DNA of 64,000 nucleotides from the NCBI GenBank assembly GCA_964394665.1, contig CAYMYN010000004.1, positions 186,001 to 250,000 on the forward strand, given 5' to 3'. How positions within the stretch are numbered: position 1 is the stretch's first letter; each line of letters begins with the position of its first letter. The DNA is from CAYMYN01 sp964394665 (lineage in GTDB: Bacteria > Planctomycetota > UBA1135 > GCA-002686595). This document shows, in pieces, positions 7,864 through 16,045 of this stretch. The position numbers were made by a program, and so were the translations under genes. Below the pieces are notes generated by a model, which was given only the letters and a program-made list of their open reading frames with translations, was not told the DNA's origin and ran no database searches.

Positions 7864-10800
7864 TCAGACCCGCACCAGGCGCACGCGTCCTTTTCCGAGC
7901 ACCCGGTCCACATCCCGAGCGAAGCCCTCGCTGATCGAGATCCTCCAGTCGTTCCCCGCCCGCACGCGCCGGCTGCAGCCGTCCGTCCCCGTGACCTGGA
8001 GGAACAGCGGCGCCTTGCCCTGGTGGGCGGCGAGGATCCCCTGCAGCGCGTCGATCAGCCCGCGGTCCTCCGGACCCAGTTGCACGACGCAGGCGCCGTC
8101 GAAGCGGGCCAGGGCGGCCTCCAAGGAGAGCAGCTCGTCGAGCAGCATGGCCGGTTCGTCGTTGCCGGCCTCGAGCTTGCCGCGGCATACCACGATCGCG
8201 CCATCCTCCATCAGATGCCGGACCTCGTCGTAGGTGCGGGGGAAACAGGTGACGGGCAAGCTGCCGTGCAGGTCCTCGAGGCGGAAGCGCGCCATCTTGC
8301 GACCGGCCATGCGCCCGGACTTCACGAGGGTCTCGCTGAGTCCAAGGATCATGCCCGCGATCTGGACCTCGCTGCTTCCCGCGAGTTGCCCGCAGGACCC
8401 GGTGTTGCAGGAGGAGAGCAAGCTCATCAGACCTGCGCGCTCCTCGAGTGGGTGTCCCGAGAGGTAGAAGCCGAGCACCTCGAACTCCGCGCGCAGGCGC
8501 TCCTCCTGCGACCAGGCTGGCGCGGAAAGGGAGATCCCTGGGGCCGGGGAGCCCACGGGTCCGGCGGGCGCCGCGGCGAACAGGTCCCCTTGGCCGGAGC
8601 GGCGATCGCGCGCGGCCCGCGCGCCATCGACCATGGCACCCTCGAGGGAACCCATCAGGCAACCACGATCGACGTCGGAGAAGTCGAAGGCGCCCGCCTT
8701 GATCAGCGCCTCGAGCGTCTGCTTGCCGACCTCGCCCGGATCGGCCTCGCCGAGGAGCGCGTGCAGCGTCGCCCGCCCGTCCGCCGCGGTCAGGGTGTCC
8801 CGCGCGGCGAGCAGTAGATCGACGCCCTTGCGCCCGGTCCCCTTCACCGCGCCGAAGCCATAGCGGATGCCCTCCGGCTCGGGCTCGAACTCCCAGCCCG
8901 AACGGGTCATGTCCGGCCCCAGGATCTCGATGCCCGCGCGGCGTGCGTCGTCCAGCAGCACCTTGACCTTGTCGGAATCGCCCATCTCGCAGGAGAGGTT
9001 CGCCGCCAGGAACTCCTTGCGGTGGTGCGCCTTGAGGTACGCCGTGTGGTAGCTGATGAGCGCGTAGGCGGTGGAGTGCGACTTGTTGAACCCGTAGCCG
9101 CCGAACTTGACGATGTTGGCCCAAACCTCCTGGGCCACGGCCTCGGCGCAGCCCTTCGCGGCCGCGCCGGCCAGGAAGGTCGCCGAGAACTTCTGCATGA
9201 TCTCGGGCTTCTTCTTGCCCATCGCCTTGCGCAGGTTGTCGGCTTCGGCCATCGAGAAGCCGCCGAGCTCACCGGAGATGAGCATCACCTGTTCCTGGTA
9301 GACGATGCACCCGTAGGTGTCCTCCAGGATCGGCGCCAGACTCGGGTGGGGGTACTGGATCTCCTCCTCGCCGTGCTTGCGGCGAACGAACATGTCGACC
9401 ATCCCCGATTCGAGGGGGCCGGGCCGGTAGAGGGCCAGGATGGCGATCAGGTCGCCGAAGCAATCGGGCTTGATGCGAGCGACCAACTTGCGCATGCCCT
9501 CCGATTCGAGCTGGAACACGCCCTGGGTGTCGCCCGCGATGAGCAGCTTCCAGACCTCGGGGTCGTCCAGCGGGAGGGCGTCCAGGTCCGGCGGCGTTCC
9601 ACCCGCGCGCGCGACGTTGGCCAGCGTCTTGGCGATGATGGTCAGGGTCCGCAGGCCCAGGTAGTCCATCTTGAGCAGCCCGAGTTCCTCGAGCTGCGGG
9701 GCGGGCCACTGGGTGGTGATGTCGTCGCCGTTCTTGGCCAGCGGGACGAGCTCGACGATGGGGCGGTCGGCGATCACGACGCCGGCGGCGTGCGTCGAGA
9801 TGTGGCGCGCCAGGCCCTCGAGCGGGACCGAGAGGTCGAACAGGCGGCGCAGGTCCTCGCTCTCGTCCCGCAGGGTCCGCAGGTCGGCATCGCCCTCCAG
9901 TGCCTTCTGCAGCGGCGGAGCGCCGGGGCCCTGGGGGATCTTCTTGGCCAGCCTGTCGACCTCCTTGAGCGGAATGTCGAGCACGCGCCCCACGTCGCGT
10001 ACGACGGTGCGCGAGGCCATGGTCCCGAAGGTCACGATCTGCGCGACGTTCTCGTTGCCGTAGCGCTCGCGGGTGTACTGCAGGACGCGCTCGCGGCCGT
10101 CCTTGCAGAAGTCGATGTCGATGTCGGGCATCGACACGCGCGAGGGGTTCAGGAACCGTTCGAACAGCAGCCCGTAGCGCAGGGGATCGACGAGCGTGAT
10201 GTCGAGCAGGTAGGCCACGATCGAGCCGGCGGCCGAGCCGCGCCCGGGGCCGACCGGGATGCCCTGCTCGCGCGACCAACGGATCAGGTCCCACACGATC
10301 AGGAAGTAGGACACGAACCCGAGCTCGCGGATGATGCGCTTCTCGTACTCGACCCGCTCGCGCGCGCGCGACAGATCGGCGCCGTACTTGCGCCGCAGAC
10401 CCTCCTCGAGCAGCCGGTCGAAGATCTCGTCCGAGGTCTCGCCCGTGTCGGGCGTGAAGACGGGCAGGTGGTACTTGCCGAACTCGATCTCGAGCTCGGT
10501 CTGCTCGCTGACGTCCAGCGTCGCCCGCAGGGCCGCGGGAAGATCGCGGAACATGTCCGCCATCTCCGCCCGGGACTTGAAGTACAGGGTGTCCGTATCG
10601 AAGCGGAATCGTTTCTCGTCGGTCCGCTTGGCGCCGGTGTTGATGCACAGCAGCACGTCCTGCGCCTCGCAGTCCTCCTGACGCAGGTAGTGGATGTCGT
10701 TGGTCGCGACCAGGGGGATGCCCAGGCGGCCGTGCATCCCGACCAAGGCCTCGTTGACCCGCGCCTGCAGCTCGATTCCGTTGCGCTGGAGCTCGAGCCA

Positions 10801-11322
10801 GAAGTGTTCGGGCCCGAAGATGTCGCGCAGCTCCATGGCCAGGGCCTCGCCCTCGGCCTGTTTGCCTTCCCGCACGAGTTGGCTGAGCTCGCCGGCCAGG
10901 CACCCCGAGAGGCAGTTCAGGCCCTCGGCGTGGCGGGCGAGCAACTCGCGGTCGATGCGCGGTCGGAAGTGGTAGCCCTCGAGGTAGGCCGCCGAGGCGA
11001 GCCGGATCAGGTTGCGGTAGCCGACCTCGTTGCGCGCCAGCAGGGTCAGGTGGTTGTAGCCGTTGCCCTTGGCCTTGCTGTGGGGCTCGTGGCGCGAGCG
11101 GCGCGCGATGTAGACCTCGCAGCCGAGGATGGGCCGGATCCCGCGCGCCGTGGCGGTCTTGTACAGCTCGATCGCCCCGAAGAGGTTGCCGTGATCGGTC
11201 AGGGCCAGGGCCGGTTGACCATCCGCCAGGCAGGCGTCGACCAGGTTCGAGATGCGGTTGGCGCCGTCGAGGAGGCTGTACTCCGAGTGGACGTGCAGGT
11301 GGACGAAGTCCGGTGCGGCCAT
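7864..11322 (-). CDS. dnaE: DNA polymerase III alpha subunit
   Basis: This 1152-residue replicative polymerase has an N-terminal PHP domain (HLHVHSEYSLLDG, residues 8-20, and LALTDHGNLFGA). The polymerase core includes GPGRGSAAGSIVAYLL and the catalytic motif PDIDIDF. Further along are the finger/tower motifs GYGFNKSHSTAYALISYHTAYLKAH and GAVKGTGRKGVDLLL. A C-terminal OB-fold region ends with the tau-binding tail. It is the DnaE1 size class, without the embedded exonuclease of PolC. The ATG at 11322 gives the standard MAAPDFVHLHVHSEYS start. It lies downstream of the transcarbamylase gene on the same strand. Confidence 0.97.
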   Translation of the reverse strand: MAAPDFVHLHVHSEYSLLDGANRISNLVDACLADGQPALALTDHGNLFGAIELYKTATARGIRPILGCEVYIARRSRHEPHSKAKGNGYNHLTLLARNEVGYRNLIRLASAAYLEGYHFRPRIDRELLARHAEGLNCLSGCLAGELSQLVREGKQAEGEALAMELRDIFGPEHFWLELQRNGIELQARVNEALVGMHGRLGIPLVATNDIHYLRQEDCEAQDVLLCINTGAKRTDEKRFRFDTDTLYFKSRAEMADMFRDLPAALRATLDVSEQTELEIEFGKYHLPVFTPDTGETSDEIFDRLLEEGLRRKYGADLSRARERVEYEKRIIRELGFVSYFLIVWDLIRWSREQGIPVGPGRGSAAGSIVAYLLDITLVDPLRYGLLFERFLNPSRVSMPDIDIDFCKDGRERVLQYTRERYGNENVAQIVTFGTMASRTVVRDVGRVLDIPLKEVDRLAKKIPQGPGAPPLQKALEGDADLRTLRDESEDLRRLFDLSVPLEGLARHISTHAAGVVIADRPIVELVPLAKNGDDITTQWPAPQLEELGLLKMDYLGLRTLTIIAKTLANVARAGGTPPDLDALPLDDPEVWKLLIAGDTQGVFQLESEGMRKLVARIKPDCFGDLIAILALYRPGPLESGMVDMFVRRKHGEEEIQYPHPSLAPILEDTYGCIVYQEQVMLISGELGGFSMAEADNLRKAMGKKKPEIMQKFSATFLAGAAAKGCAEAVAQEVWANIVKFGGYGFNKSHSTAYALISYHTAYLKAHHRKEFLAANLSCEMGDSDKVKVLLDDARRAGIEILGPDMTRSGWEFEPEPEGIRYGFGAVKGTGRKGVDLLLAARDTLTAADGRATLHALLGEADPGEVGKQTLEALIKAGAFDFSDVDRGCLMGSLEGAMVDGARAARDRRSGQGDLFAAAPAGPVGSPAPGISLSAPAWSQEERLRAEFEVLGFYLSGHPLEERAGLMSLLSSCNTGSCGQLAGSSEVQIAGMILGLSETLVKSGRMAGRKMARFRLEDLHGSLPVTCFPRTYDEVRHLMEDGAIVVCRGKLEAGNDEPAMLLDELLSLEAALARFDGACVVQLGPEDRGLIDALQGILAAHQGKAPLFLQVTGTDGCSRRVRAGNDWRISISEGFARDVDRVLGKGRVRLVRV

Positions 11323-11401
11323 CGGTGGTCGGGCGAGGAGCTGGGGCCCGGCGCCGGACGGGCGGCGCGCGGCGGGCCGAAGGTGGGAAAGGGCGTCGAG
11401 A

Positions 11402-11436
11402 GCGCGGTGTGTGCCGCGGCGTGCACTCTACCGCGC
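11402..11436 (-). terminator. Possible hairpin between the transcarbamylase gene and dnaE
   Basis: GCGCGGT (11402-11408) and ACCGCGC (11430-11436) form a 7-bp stem around a GC-palindromic interior in the 125-base gap. It could reduce read-through from the upstream gene into dnaE. No U-tract is seen on the minus strand, so support is weak. Confidence 0.25.
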
Positions 11437-11447
11437 AGCGCGGCCGT

Positions 11448-12479
11448 TCAGGCGAGCGCGTCCGCACCGAGCAGGTGCAGGAGCAGGGCCTTCTGCGAGT
11501 GGAGGCGGTTCTCGGCCTGCTGGTAGAGCAGGCTGCGCGGCCCATCGAGGACCTCGTCGGTGACTTCGAGGTTGCGCCGCACGGGCATGGCATGCATCAC
11601 CCGGGCCTGGTCGCCGACCGCGAGCAACTCCTCGTCGACGCGCCACGATCCGGTGCGCGCGCGCCGGCTGGCCGCCAGCGTGGGGTTCCCGTAGTGCTCG
11701 AGGGAGTGCCACGAGCGCGCGTACACGATCTGGGCCCCGCGCACGGCATCGCGCGGCTCGAGCCCGGTCTGGAGCGAGCGCCCGCGCTCACCCGCCAGCG
11801 CGCGCGCCTGGTCCAGCACGCCCTCGTCCAGCTCGTACCCGGCGGGGTGGGCGATGGAGACGTCCATCCCCGCGCGCAGGGTCGCCAGCAACAACGAGTG
11901 CACGACCGACGAGCTCTGCGGGGTAGGGGAGTGCGTCCAGCAGATCGCCAGGCGCTTGCCGGGCAGCGCGCCGAGGGCCTCGCGCAGGGTGAGCAGGTCG
12001 GCCAACGCCTGCAGCGGGTGCCACAGGGCGCTCTCCATGTTGATCACGGGCACGTCGGCGTGGGTGGCCCAGGCCTGGATGTTCTCGTCGCGCCGATCCA
12101 CGTCCCAGGAGCGGCCCGCCAGCGGGGGGCGGATCGCGAGCACGTCGAGGTAGCGCGAGAGCACGGCCGCGGCGTCGCGGATGTGCTCGGGGGCCGGGCC
12201 GTCCATCAGCGCGCCGTCGCGCGCCTCGAGCTCCCAGAAGTCCGAGGCCGCGTTGAGATCGACGGCGTGGGCCCCGAGTTGGTGCACGGCGGCCTCGAAC
12301 GAGGTCCGGGTGCGCAGCGAGCCGCGGAAGAAGAGCAGCCCCGCGGTGCGGCCCTCGAGCTCCCGCGAGTGCCGGCGCTCGCGCTTGAGCCGAGCGCTGG
12401 TCGCGAGCACGCGCTCCAGCTCTTCGTCGGAGAGATCGTGCAGGCGGACCAGGTGGCGGATCGGGGCGCGCGCGGTCAT
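11448..12479 (-). CDS. argF': N-acetyl/N-succinylornithine carbamoyltransferase family protein
   Basis: This 343-residue transcarbamylase carries the carbamoyl-phosphate motif SLRTRTSFE (54-62) and HPLQ (154-157). It matches the acyl-ornithine branch rather than ordinary OTC: FWELEARDGALMDG, VPVINMES, HPAGYELD (211-218) and HAMPVRRN (296-303) followed by TDEVLD. At the residue known to switch acetyl- to succinyl-ornithine specificity (Glu92 in Xanthomonas AOTC, Pro90 in Bacteroides SOTC), this protein has Pro97 in GPAPEHI, favouring N-succinylornithine. Family assignment is firm; substrate is inferred from recalled sequences aligned by eye. The usual HCLP cysteine is Ala here. Confidence 0.85.
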   Translation of the reverse strand: MTARAPIRHLVRLHDLSDEELERVLATSARLKRERRHSRELEGRTAGLLFFRGSLRTRTSFEAAVHQLGAHAVDLNAASDFWELEARDGALMDGPAPEHIRDAAAVLSRYLDVLAIRPPLAGRSWDVDRRDENIQAWATHADVPVINMESALWHPLQALADLLTLREALGALPGKRLAICWTHSPTPQSSSVVHSLLLATLRAGMDVSIAHPAGYELDEGVLDQARALAGERGRSLQTGLEPRDAVRGAQIVYARSWHSLEHYGNPTLAASRRARTGSWRVDEELLAVGDQARVMHAMPVRRNLEVTDEVLDGPRSLLYQQAENRLHSQKALLLHLLGADALA

Positions 12480-12485
12480 GGGCCC

Positions 12486-12513
12486 AGGCTACTGCGTGGG
12501 GGCGCGGAGTAAA
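12486..12513 (-). promoter_or_regulatory. Promoter-like elements of the transcarbamylase gene (leaderless)
   Basis: On the minus strand TTTACT (12513 to 12508) and TAGCCT (12491 to 12486) are separated by 16 bases. Only 6 bases lie between the -10 hexamer and the ATG, so transcription would begin at or next to the start codon. Assigned by eye. Confidence 0.45.
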
Positions 12514-12623
12514 GGCGCCGAGCCCGCCCCGTCCCCGCGCTGCGTCGCCCCCGCGAGCGGACCCTGGCCCGCACCGAACGGCCGAGGGTCCGGGGTCGGC
12601 GGGCCGGCGCGCCGGGGCAGCGC

Positions 12624-12652
12624 TTGACTTGGTTCCGGGCCACGGCTACAAC
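12624..12652 (+). promoter_or_regulatory. Sigma-70-type promoter of tRNA-Arg
   Basis: TTGACT (12624-12629) and TACAAC (12647-12652) have an exact 17-base spacer. The expected start near 12659 lies 5 bases before the mature tRNA 5' end, a good fit for a tRNA promoter. Confidence 0.7.
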
Positions 12653-12663
12653 CCTCGCCCTCC

Positions 12664-12740
12664 GCACCCCTAGCTCAACTGGATAGAGCACCTGACTACG
12701 GATCAGGAGGTTACAGGTTCGAATCCTGTGGGGTGTACCA
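12664..12740 (+). tRNA. tRNA-Arg (anticodon ACG), CCA encoded
   Basis: A complete 77-base cloverleaf. Acceptor stem is GCACCCC/GGGGTGT (first pair G-U), D arm GCTC/GAGC, anticodon stem CCTGA/TCAGG around loop CTACGGA (anticodon ACG), T arm ACAGG-TTCGAAT-CCTGT, and discriminator A followed by CCA. The wobble A34 of this tRNA is the known substrate of TadA, whose gene lies about 190 bases downstream. Confidence 0.97.
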
Positions 12741-12931
12741 GCACAACCCTCGGGGCTTCGCCGCGCGTCGGCGAAGGCTCGGGGGACTCCCCGCCGGAGG
12801 GGAGGTCGGCTCGGGAGCGGCGTCGGCAGCGACCCGGAGTGCCCCGCGGGGGCGTTCCGAGGGGACCTGACCGCGCGCGGCGATCCGCCCGGCCCGAGCG
12901 TCCCGCGGCGCCCACCCACCGGCCCCGTTCT

Positions 12932-13438
12932 GTGAGCAATCCGGATCCCCCCCAAGGGCCTCTGTTGGACGAGCGCTACATGCGCCTCGCCCTCGAACAG
13001 GCCCGCGCTGCCCGGGACCTCGACGAGGTTCCCGTGGGGGCGGTGGTGGTGCTCGAGGGGCGCGTCGTCGCCTCCGCGCACAACCTCACCCGCTCCCTCA
13101 AGGACCCCACGGCGCACGCCGAGCTGCTGGCCGTCTCGAAGGCTTCGCGCGACCTGGGCCTGATGCGCCTGGTGGGCGCGACGGTCTATACCACGGTCGA
13201 GCCGTGCTTCATGTGCGCCGGGGCCCTCTCGCACGCCCGCGTGGCGCGCGTGGTCTTCGGCGTGCGCGACCCCAAGTTCGGCGGCTGCGTCTCGATCGGC
13301 CGGGTGCTGCACGAGGAGCGCCTGAACCACCGCGGCGTCGAGCTGGTCGAGGGCGTGCTGGCGGAGCCCGCGCGCGAGCTGCTGGTCGCCTTCTTCCAGG
13401 AGAAGCGGCGCGAGGCCCGCGAAGGCCCGCGGCCTTGA
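12932..13438 (+). CDS. tadA: tRNA-specific adenosine deaminase
   Basis: TadA converts A34 of tRNA-Arg(ACG) to inosine so that CGU, CGC and CGA can be read. The cytidine-deaminase fold zinc site is visible: H62-A-E64 (TAHAEL) and P91-C92-x2-C95 (EPCFMCAG). The N-terminal DERYMRLALEQA matches the family pattern that precedes the core, so the start must be upstream of the ATG at 12980. GTG at 12932 (168 residues) is preferred and TTG at 12965 is possible. The gene lies between its substrate tRNA and two tRNA-Ser genes. Confidence 0.93.
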   Translation: MSNPDPPQGPLLDERYMRLALEQARAARDLDEVPVGAVVVLEGRVVASAHNLTRSLKDPTAHAELLAVSKASRDLGLMRLVGATVYTTVEPCFMCAGALSHARVARVVFGVRDPKFGGCVSIGRVLHEERLNHRGVELVEGVLAEPARELLVAFFQEKRREAREGPRP

Positions 13439-13556
13439 GCGGCCGCGCGGTGCACGGGGGGGGATCGCCAGCGCGGGGCTCGCCTCGGGTTCGGTCGAGC
13501 TCCCCGCGGAGCGCCGAGCGCGGACGCGTCCGCGCGCGAGCTCGATCCACGGCTTC

Positions 13557-13646
13557 GGAGAGGTGCCAGAGCGGCTGAATGGACTGGTTTCGAAAACCAG
13601 CGTGCGCTAACGCGCACCGGGGGTTCAAATCCCTCCCTCTCCGCCA
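13557..13646 (+). tRNA. tRNA-Ser (anticodon CGA), CCA encoded
   Basis: A 90-base class II tRNA. Acceptor stem is GGAGAGG/CCTCTCC, anticodon stem CTGGT/ACCAG around TTCGAAA (CGA), with a long variable arm (CGTGCGCTAACGCGCACC). The T loop is TTCAAAT, then discriminator G and encoded CCA. It reads UCG serine codons, which should be frequent in this GC-rich genome. Confidence 0.97.
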
Positions 13647-13693
13647 TCCACCGGGACCGGCGGCCGGAAGGCCAGCCCGCGGTTCCGTGCGCC

Positions 13694-13712
13694 CCGGGGG
13701 CATGCTCCCCGG
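13694..13712 (+). terminator. Hairpin between the two tRNA-Ser genes
   Basis: CCGGGG (13694-13699) pairs with CCCCGG (13707-13712) around a 7-base loop. It lies 48 bases after tRNA-Ser(CGA) and may end that transcript or be a processing site. Confidence 0.35.
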
Positions 13713-13732
13713 TCGCGTCCCGTTCCCTATCA

Positions 13733-13828
13733 GGAGAGGTGTCCGAGCGGCTGAAGGAGCACGCTTGGAAAGCGTGTAAGTCGGAAACGGCTTCGAGGGT
13801 TCGAATCCCTCCCNNNNNNNNNNCGCCA
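13733..13828 (+). tRNA. tRNA-Ser (anticodon GGA), interrupted by an assembly gap
   Basis: The 5' acceptor strand is GGAGAGG, with anticodon stem CACGC/GCGTG around TTGGAAA (GGA), a long variable arm (AAGTCGGAAACGGCTTCGA) and T loop TTCGAAT. Ten Ns at 13814-13823 replace part of the 3' acceptor strand. By comparison with the upstream tRNA-Ser, only about four bases (TCTC) are missing, and CGCCA resumes at 13824. The two genes share the ATCCCTCC...CGCCA tail, which probably broke the assembly. Confidence 0.92.
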
Positions 13829-13842
13829 CCCCCAACCCGACG

Positions 13843-13858
13843 GGAGGTTCCGACCTCC
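13843..13858 (+). terminator. Hairpin after tRNA-Ser(GGA)
   Basis: GGAGGT (13843-13848) and ACCTCC (13853-13858) close a TCCG tetraloop 14 bases after the tRNA. It is a compact hairpin between the tRNA and the SRP RNA gene, without a U-tract. Confidence 0.45.
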
Positions 13859-13875
13859 AGCGGCCGCGCGCGCGC

Positions 13876-13980
13876 GCCCGGCGTTGGGTCCGGTCCCATG
13901 CGGTGGGTCACTTCCGAACCGGGTCAGGCCGGGAACGGAGCAGCCCTAAGGACGTCGGTCCACGCGTGTGGTGCCCGGGC
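13876..13980 (+). ncRNA. ffs: Signal recognition particle RNA, small bacterial type
   Basis: The Ffh-binding domain IV is unmistakable: GGTCAGGCCGGGAACGGAG (13922-13940) followed by CAGCC, flanked by the pairing CCGAACCG and CTAAGGACG segments. The termini GCCCGG (13876-13881) and CCGGGC (13975-13980) can close the outer stem, giving about 105 bases without an Alu domain. SRP RNA with Ffh targets membrane proteins to SecY. Exact ends are estimated. It precedes dnaX, as in Bacillus subtilis. Confidence 0.88.
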
Positions 13981-14096
13981 CCACCGTCGGGCCCGCCGCG
14001 CCGGCCTCGGCGTCCGGGTTCCAGCCGACTCCTGCGCGCCGCGTGCCGTCCGCTTCGGCGCGCGGATGGGCAGCTCGGTCGCCCGGGCGGGGCTGC

Positions 14097-14102
14097 TAGA
14101 CT
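14097..14102 (+). promoter_or_regulatory. -10-like hexamer 8 bases before dnaX
   Basis: TAGACT lies 8 bases before the dnaX ATG at 14111 and matches the spacing seen for truA and the transcarbamylase gene. No convincing -35 is visible. It would give a leaderless dnaX mRNA. Confidence 0.35.
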
Positions 14103-14110
14103 CGCGCGCG

Positions 14111-15718
14111 ATGTCGTACCTCGTCCTGGCCCGCAAGTACCGTCCGCGCACCTTCGAGGAGGTCGCCGGGCAGGACGTGCTGACGCGCACCCTGCGCGGC
14201 GCGATCGAGGCCGGGCGCGTCGGCCACGCCTATCTCTTCTGTGGCCCGCGCGGGACGGGCAAGACGACCACCGCCCGCATCCTGGCCAAGGCGCTGATCT
14301 GCGAGCGCGGGCCGACCGCCGACCCCTGCGGGGAGTGCGAGCGCTGCCTCTCCCTGGACGCGGGCTCCGAGGCGGACGTGGTCGAGATCGACGCGGCCTC
14401 GCACACCAGCGTCGAGAACGTGCGCGAGCTGCGCGACCAGGTCGCGTACAGCCCGATGCGCGCGCGCTTCAAGGTGTACATCATCGACGAGGTGCACATG
14501 CTCTCCAGGAGCGCCTTCAACGCGCTCCTGAAGACGCTCGAGGAGCCACCGGCGTACGCCAAGTTCCTGTTCGCGACCACCGAGCCGCACAAGGTGCCCG
14601 ACACGATCCTGTCGCGCTGCCAGGTGCTGAAGCTCTCGCCCCTGCCCGAAGCCACCATCGCCGCGCGCCTGGAGGAGATCTTCGGTCTCGAGCACGTGCA
14701 GGCCGAGGCCGGCGTCGCGCAGGGGATCGCGCGCCGCGCCCGCGGCGGCATGCGCGATGCGCTCTCGATGGCCGACCAGCTCCTGGCGCTGGTGGGGGAC
14801 CGGCCGCGCGTCGCCGACCTCGCGCGTCTCTCGGGCGCGGGCGTGCTCGAGGACCTCGAGCAGACGGTCGACCGCATCCTGGCCGGCGACCGCGCCGGTG
14901 TCCTGCGCTCCCTGCCGGCGCAGGAGGGCGAGGAGGGCGAGTACCTCGACGCGCTGCTGCAGTACCTGCGCGACGCGCTCCTGGTGGCCCACTGTGGCAT
15001 CGACGCCCCGCACCTCGAGCAGCCCCCCGTCGCGCGGCCGGGCATGGTCGAGCGCGCGCGCGCGTTGGGCGACGCGCGCCTGGCGCTGATGCTCGAGGAG
15101 TTGCTGCACGCCCGCGAGCGCATGCGCCTCATGCCGCAGCACGCGCGCACGGCCCTCGAGGTCGCGCTGCTGGCGCTCTGCGGCGAAGAAGCGAGCCTGC
15201 CCCTCGAGGACCTCGTGCGTCGACTCGAGGCCCTCGAGGCGCGCCTCGCCTCGGGCGCCCCGCCCCAGGCCCAGGCGCCGGCCAGACCGACGCCCGCGCC
15301 GGCGCCCGTCCCGGACCGGGCCCAACGCCCGAGCTCGACGATCGAGCCCGCCCCGCGCCGCGCCGCGGCCAACCCGCGCGCCGCCCGCTCCAGTGCCGCC
15401 GAAGCCTGGACGCAGTTCCTCGCCGACCTCGCGCAGCGCGCGCCCTCGCTCGCGGACGTCGTGTCGCGGCGCGGTCAGCTCTACGAGCTCGCCCCGGGAA
15501 GGGCCGTGGTGCGCCTGGCCAATCTGAACGAGGGCGAAGCGGCCCTGGTGCAGGACGGTCGCAACCAGAAGGTGTGCGCGAAGGCATTCAGCGAGATCCT
15601 CGGTCAGCCGACCGAAGTGCGGCTCGAAGACGCCGCCACGATCAAGCCGGGACGCATGGACGAGTTCACGCAGGAGGTCTCCGATCGCTTCGGGGGCCGC
15701 ATCGAGGATCAACGATGA
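14111..15718 (+). CDS. dnaX: DNA polymerase III subunit gamma/tau
   Basis: This 535-residue clamp-loader ATPase starts MSYLVLARKYRPRTFEEVAGQ, the canonical DnaX N-terminus. It has Walker A GPRGTGKTT (45-53), the zinc module C64, C73, C76, C79, the DEVH-type Walker B (D126-E-V-H129) and the sensor SRCQ. Residues about 370-420 are a Pro/Ala-rich linker and the end is a tau-like C-terminal domain. No A-rich slippery heptamer is seen, so a programmed gamma frameshift is not supported. It overlaps ybaB by ATGA and belongs to the cluster ffs-dnaX-ybaB-recR. Confidence 0.96.
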   Translation: MSYLVLARKYRPRTFEEVAGQDVLTRTLRGAIEAGRVGHAYLFCGPRGTGKTTTARILAKALICERGPTADPCGECERCLSLDAGSEADVVEIDAASHTSVENVRELRDQVAYSPMRARFKVYIIDEVHMLSRSAFNALLKTLEEPPAYAKFLFATTEPHKVPDTILSRCQVLKLSPLPEATIAARLEEIFGLEHVQAEAGVAQGIARRARGGMRDALSMADQLLALVGDRPRVADLARLSGAGVLEDLEQTVDRILAGDRAGVLRSLPAQEGEEGEYLDALLQYLRDALLVAHCGIDAPHLEQPPVARPGMVERARALGDARLALMLEELLHARERMRLMPQHARTALEVALLALCGEEASLPLEDLVRRLEALEARLASGAPPQAQAPARPTPAPAPVPDRAQRPSSTIEPAPRRAAANPRAARSSAAEAWTQFLADLAQRAPSLADVVSRRGQLYELAPGRAVVRLANLNEGEAALVQDGRNQKVCAKAFSEILGQPTEVRLEDAATIKPGRMDEFTQEVSDRFGGRIEDQR

Positions 15719-16035
15719 GCGGACTGGGCGACATGGGGAACCTGCTCAAGCAGGCCCAGCGCATGCAGCAGGAACTCGACCGCGTGCAAGCCGAACTGGC
15801 CGCGGCGCGCGTCGAGGGATCGGCCGGGGGTGGCGCGGTGCGCGTCACGGTGAGCGGGGACGGTCAGGTGCTGAAGGTCGACCTCTCCGCGCAGACGATC
15901 GGCGCCGGCGACAAGGAGTTGCTCGAGGACCTGCTCCTGGCCGCCCTGCGGGACGGCCTGGGACGTTCGCAGGATCTGCGCAAGGAGCGCATGGGGCGCG
16001 TCACCGGCGGCCTGAATCTCCCCGGCCTCTTCTGA
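15715..16035 (+). CDS. ybaB: YbaB/EbfC family nucleoid-associated protein
   Basis: A 106-residue protein with the family signature MGNLLKQAQRMQQELDRVQAEL at the N-terminus and the small central beta region GGGAVRVTVSGDGQVLKVDL. YbaB/EbfC proteins form DNA-binding tweezer-like dimers and are almost always encoded between dnaX and recR, as here. The ATG overlaps the dnaX stop, and recR follows after 10 bases. Confidence 0.95.
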   Translation: MSGLGDMGNLLKQAQRMQQELDRVQAELAAARVEGSAGGGAVRVTVSGDGQVLKVDLSAQTIGAGDKELLEDLLLAALRDGLGRSQDLRKERMGRVTGGLNLPGLF

Positions 16036-16045
16036 GGGCCACGGC

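Noticed and set aside
14111..15718. Programmed frameshift in dnaX to make gamma
   Set aside because: No A-rich slippery heptamer or other obvious shift site could be found in this GC-rich gene.
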